Assembly: GCA_028455995.1 (NCBI GenBank)
Contig: JABELC010000005.1
Coordinates: 3,100,001-3,164,000, forward strand
Direction of reading: 5' to 3'
Source: Scleromitrula shiraiana
Taxonomy: Eukaryota > Ascomycota > Leotiomycetes > Helotiales > Sclerotiniaceae
Length of the DNA stretch: 64,000 nucleotides
Part shown: positions 61,223 to 64,000 of the stretch, piece by piece
Numbering within the stretch: the first letter of the stretch is position 1
Layout: the number at the start of each line of letters is the position of its first letter
Notes under the pieces: model-generated
The model's input: only the letters and a program-made list of their open reading frames with translations
Database searches by the model: none
What the model was told of the DNA's origin: nothing
Translations under genes and position numbers: made by a program

Positions 61223-62086
61223 GATGGCGATTATTTCGTTGGGGCCGACTAAGATCCTGATGAACCTAGTCGGATGCAAGAAATTGCTTCTTGCTCTTGT
61301 TGTAATAGTAGTAAGCTGATTTGATTTTGCAAAGAAGCTGACTACCAATTGTTAAAGAGCTTTTGAGGATCTTTGTGAAGTGTATGTATTTTCTGTCGAC
61401 GTTGTCAATCTGACAAAGGGTTTCGATGGAGAGCGAAGTTTTAGGGAAATCTACTGTCGTGTATTCGCCATAGATTTATTTCTTTCAAAGTCGATATAAA
61501 ACTTTTGTACGTCCGCAAGAAGTCGATAAGAAATGAATCGATGAAAAGAAATATTCTTTTATCTTCGTGTGTATGATGGAAGAAGATGAGTAGTGTTTAA
61601 ACACCGAAACGAAAAGTTTAGAATGAATCAACCATACAACGGTGGAAGTGAATATCGAGTCCTTTAAGTTCTAGGTTAATCCTTCAAATCAATTAGCAAC
61701 TTGTCCATAATATAAAATTAGTTTATTCTCGAAAATGGTAGTCTGTGCCTATTCTGAGACAGAAACCAAAAGTTGCAGTTTATGATGTGACAAAGATGCG
61801 ACTCTTTCTCGAATTACCGAAGGATATCGAGAATACCGAGGACGCGAAGAAATAAGAAGAAAAATTATCGGAATTATTCAACCATAGAATGATGATGATG
61901 ATGATGGTGATGATGGTGATGATGGTGATGATGAAAATATATTCTTCGTGTAAAGATATGGAATCAATATCGAATTAAAAATTGGTGAATAATATAATAT
62001 TATATGATCATAAGGTTGTATTTTTGTCGGGTTATCGGAATGCGAAAGATGTTGTTATAGTTGTTGTCCGAAAATCAAAACAAACT

Positions 62087-62090
<4 letters not shown>

Positions 62091-62128
<38 letters not shown>
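62091..62128. repeat. GA dinucleotide microsatellite
   Basis: About 17 GA units with one GGG at the left end. Confidence 0.95.
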
Positions 62129-62130
<2 letters not shown>

Positions 62131-63125
62131 GGTTGTAGAGGAATCAACAAAAATCAAAAATAAAAAAACCAACCAACCTTTTCTTGACGATTAAAGTCGA
62201 TAGTAAAGATTATTCTTTCTAATCAATATATCCCCAAGTTATATTTTCAAATGAAGATGAATCAATACTAAGTAAATAGGATTTATTTAAATTCAAAATA
62301 AAACAATATATTGACTTCGAAGTTATAGATAGAACTATGGAAAAAGTTGTCGAGATTCGTTAAAAGTTCGAGGTCGTAGTCGTGGTCGTAGTCGCGGTCG
62401 TAGTCGTATATTGTATTGATGAAATAGATTGAACTATGACGTTGAGTTGGTTGGTTGGTTGGTTTCGAGATATTCAATTAAAATCACTTCAATCGATGAA
62501 GAATGAAGTAATTAAAAGAATAAATGAAGAGGATAGATTGAATAAATCTTTTTCTTTTTGAGAATGACCTCAAAAAGAAAAAAAGAAAAAAAAAAACTTG
62601 AACCTGGTAAAAGGGAAGTAAAAGAAGATGATGAAGAGGTAGAGAGGTAGAGTAGAGAGTAGAGAGTAGAGAGTAGAGAGAGGGAGAGAGGTGGGTGGGT
62701 GTGGTAGAAGGTAGGTAAAAAGAAGATGAAGAGGAAGAGTAATAAGAGTAATAAGAGTAATAAGAGTAATAGAAACCGAAGAAGAAAAAAAAAAAAAAAG
62801 GTTCCAAGGAATTAATTAGGGTAAGGTAAATTGGGTCGGTATGTAAGTAAAATGGAAAGGAAGGGAAGGGAAGGGGAAAAAAAAAATTAATTATGAATGG
62901 AATAATACTTTTTTTTTTTGTGTGTGAAAGAGTTTTTTTTTTTGTTTAGAAGTGGAGCAAAGAGAAACACTTCCTTCCTAGTAGTCGTATGTATGTATGT
63001 ATGTATGTATGTATGTATATAGAGAGAGAAAGAGAGAAAGAGAGGGGAGAGGTACAGATAGAAGAGACTAGGACTAGGACTAGACTTTGAAGACTAGACT
63101 TTGAAGAAAGTGAGAGTAGTCCTAG

Positions 63126-63187
63126 TTCGTAGTTCATAGTTCATAGTTCATAGTTCATAGTTCATAGTTCATAGTTCATAGTTCATA
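63126..63187. repeat. AGTTCAT heptamer microsatellite
   Basis: Seven or eight copies of AGTTCAT, the first variant being AGTTCGT. Confidence 0.92.
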
Positions 63188-63604
63188 ATCATAGAAAAAG
63201 AAGAAGAAGAGAAGAAAGAATAGAAAAATATCTCAATGTAATTTAATTGGCTGATAAAGTGGTTCTCTTTCTTTTTCCTTTTCTCTTTCTCTTTCTTTTT
63301 CTCTTTCTCTGTTCTAGTCATTAAAACAAAACAATTAAAACAATCTAATAAGTTTTAACATTCTTTCTCTTCTTCGGATTTATTCATATTTTGTTATACT
63401 TGATTTTTCTTTCTAAATGGATTTATCAATCCAATCAATCCAAGTATACTGTACCTGGCTTGTAGTTCTACTGTAAGATGTAAGAAAAATAAAAACAAGA
63501 TGGTAGGTAGTATAGTCCGGTAGTGTAGTCCGGGTATTGTAGTCCGGGTAGGGATTGATTTTTCCACGGAATATTATTGTTGAAAATTTACTTTGACTAC
63601 TTTG

Positions 63605-63741
63605 ACTACTATTACTACTATTACTACTATTACTACTATTACTACTATTACTACTATTACTACTATTACTACTATTACTACTATTACTACTATTACTACT
63701 ATTACTACTATTACTACTATTACTACTATTACTACTATTAT
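63605..63741. repeat. 9-bp minisatellite (ACTACTATT)
   Basis: About 15 copies of a TAC-TAC-TAT unit. In one plus frame it reads as poly-tyrosine, which is a by-product of the repeat, not a gene. Confidence 0.94.
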
Positions 63742-64000
63742 TACTACTATAATAACATAAGGATTAGTTATTCCATACAGCTTTATCGATATTATTAATT
63801 TTGTTGATTTTTGATTTATTATGTTCTAAATATAAGTCCTTCCAAGTTTAAAATCCATTAATCGATTATAATTGATTTATTACCTACCTAGTAAGAGATT
63901 TTATAGTACAAAAGTACAAAACACTAATAATTAATAAAAACGTCTATTTAAATCCATCATTGAAGATCTTCTTCTCTTTATAATATTCATTTCAATTGGC

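Larger units (their letters stand above)
61223..64000. promoter_or_regulatory. Upstream region of the cyclin gene, repeat-rich
   Basis: At least 2.8 kb of non-coding sequence up to the window edge. It contains GATGATGGT repeats near 61890-61935, a GA array at 62091-62128, GGTCGTAGTC repeats near 62370-62405, a GTAT array near 62985-63018, AGTTCAT units at 63126-63187 and a 9-bp array at 63605-63741. No gene is supported. Confidence 0.5.

Noticed and set aside
61223..61348. Longer N-terminus of the cyclin
   Set aside because: The frame is open but begins with TTG and contains no ATG before 61222.
63577..63798. Poly-tyrosine ORF
   Set aside because: It is a translation of the TACTACTAT minisatellite.

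Overview
The window is nuclear DNA of a filamentous ascomycete (Pezizomycotina). Genes are split by short GT-AG introns of about 45-110 nt, many with a visible CTAAC-like branch site, and they encode single-copy eukaryotic housekeeping proteins: a 26S proteasome ATPase, TFIIB, LIS1/NudF, F1Fo-ATP synthase subunit h, an RSC-complex subunit and an Sch9-type AGC kinase. The AT-rich composition, the polysaccharide-degrading and terpene-cluster relics and general protein similarity suggest a Leotiomycete close to Botrytis or Sclerotinia. That placement is inference from family knowledge, not a database result. No RNA genes, transposons or CRISPR arrays were found.

Left part (1-20 kb), mostly conserved genes: a 1303-residue VARP/Vrl1-like VPS9-ankyrin-PX-BAR protein (-), an H. 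pylori PgdA-like polysaccharide deacetylase (+), proteasome ATPase Rpt5 (-) divergent from TFIIB (+), a Gfo/Idh/MocA oxidoreductase (-), a broken unknown gene (-), dynein regulator PAC1/NudF (+) and ATP synthase subunit h (+). Coordinates and exon junctions were derived by reading splice sites and reading frame, and total coding lengths are all divisible by three.

Middle part (20-36 kb), an accessory and decaying region: a Kre9/Knh1-like membrane protein and its broken tandem paralogue, a cytochrome P450 pseudogene facing a class I terpene synthase pseudogene (a dead terpene cluster), an intact secreted GH54/CBM42 arabinofuranosidase, a DUF7587-type protein whose motif order resembles ADP-ribosyltransferases, and a decayed C2H2 zinc-finger gene. 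Most nonsense codons and lost zinc ligands in these relics are explained by single C-to-T or G-to-A changes, the pattern expected of mild repeat-induced point mutation (RIP).

Right part (36-64 kb), regulatory genes in very long non-coding surroundings: Rsc7 (-) and Sch9 (+) share a 4.2 kb divergent promoter region. A 12.2 kb gene-free interval lies between the convergent 3' ends of Sch9 and a Pcl/Clg1-like cyclin (-). This interval needs no promoter for its neighbours, yet it holds a run of promoter-like units (pyrimidine tract, TATA box followed by CCTC, CT-rich block, AATCAAA), about one per 0.4-0.6 kb between 54.8 and 57.5 kb, plus one at 52.4 kb. It is also enriched in the palindrome ACTAGT and in microsatellites. 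I rank this array as the most interesting undescribed structure in the window.
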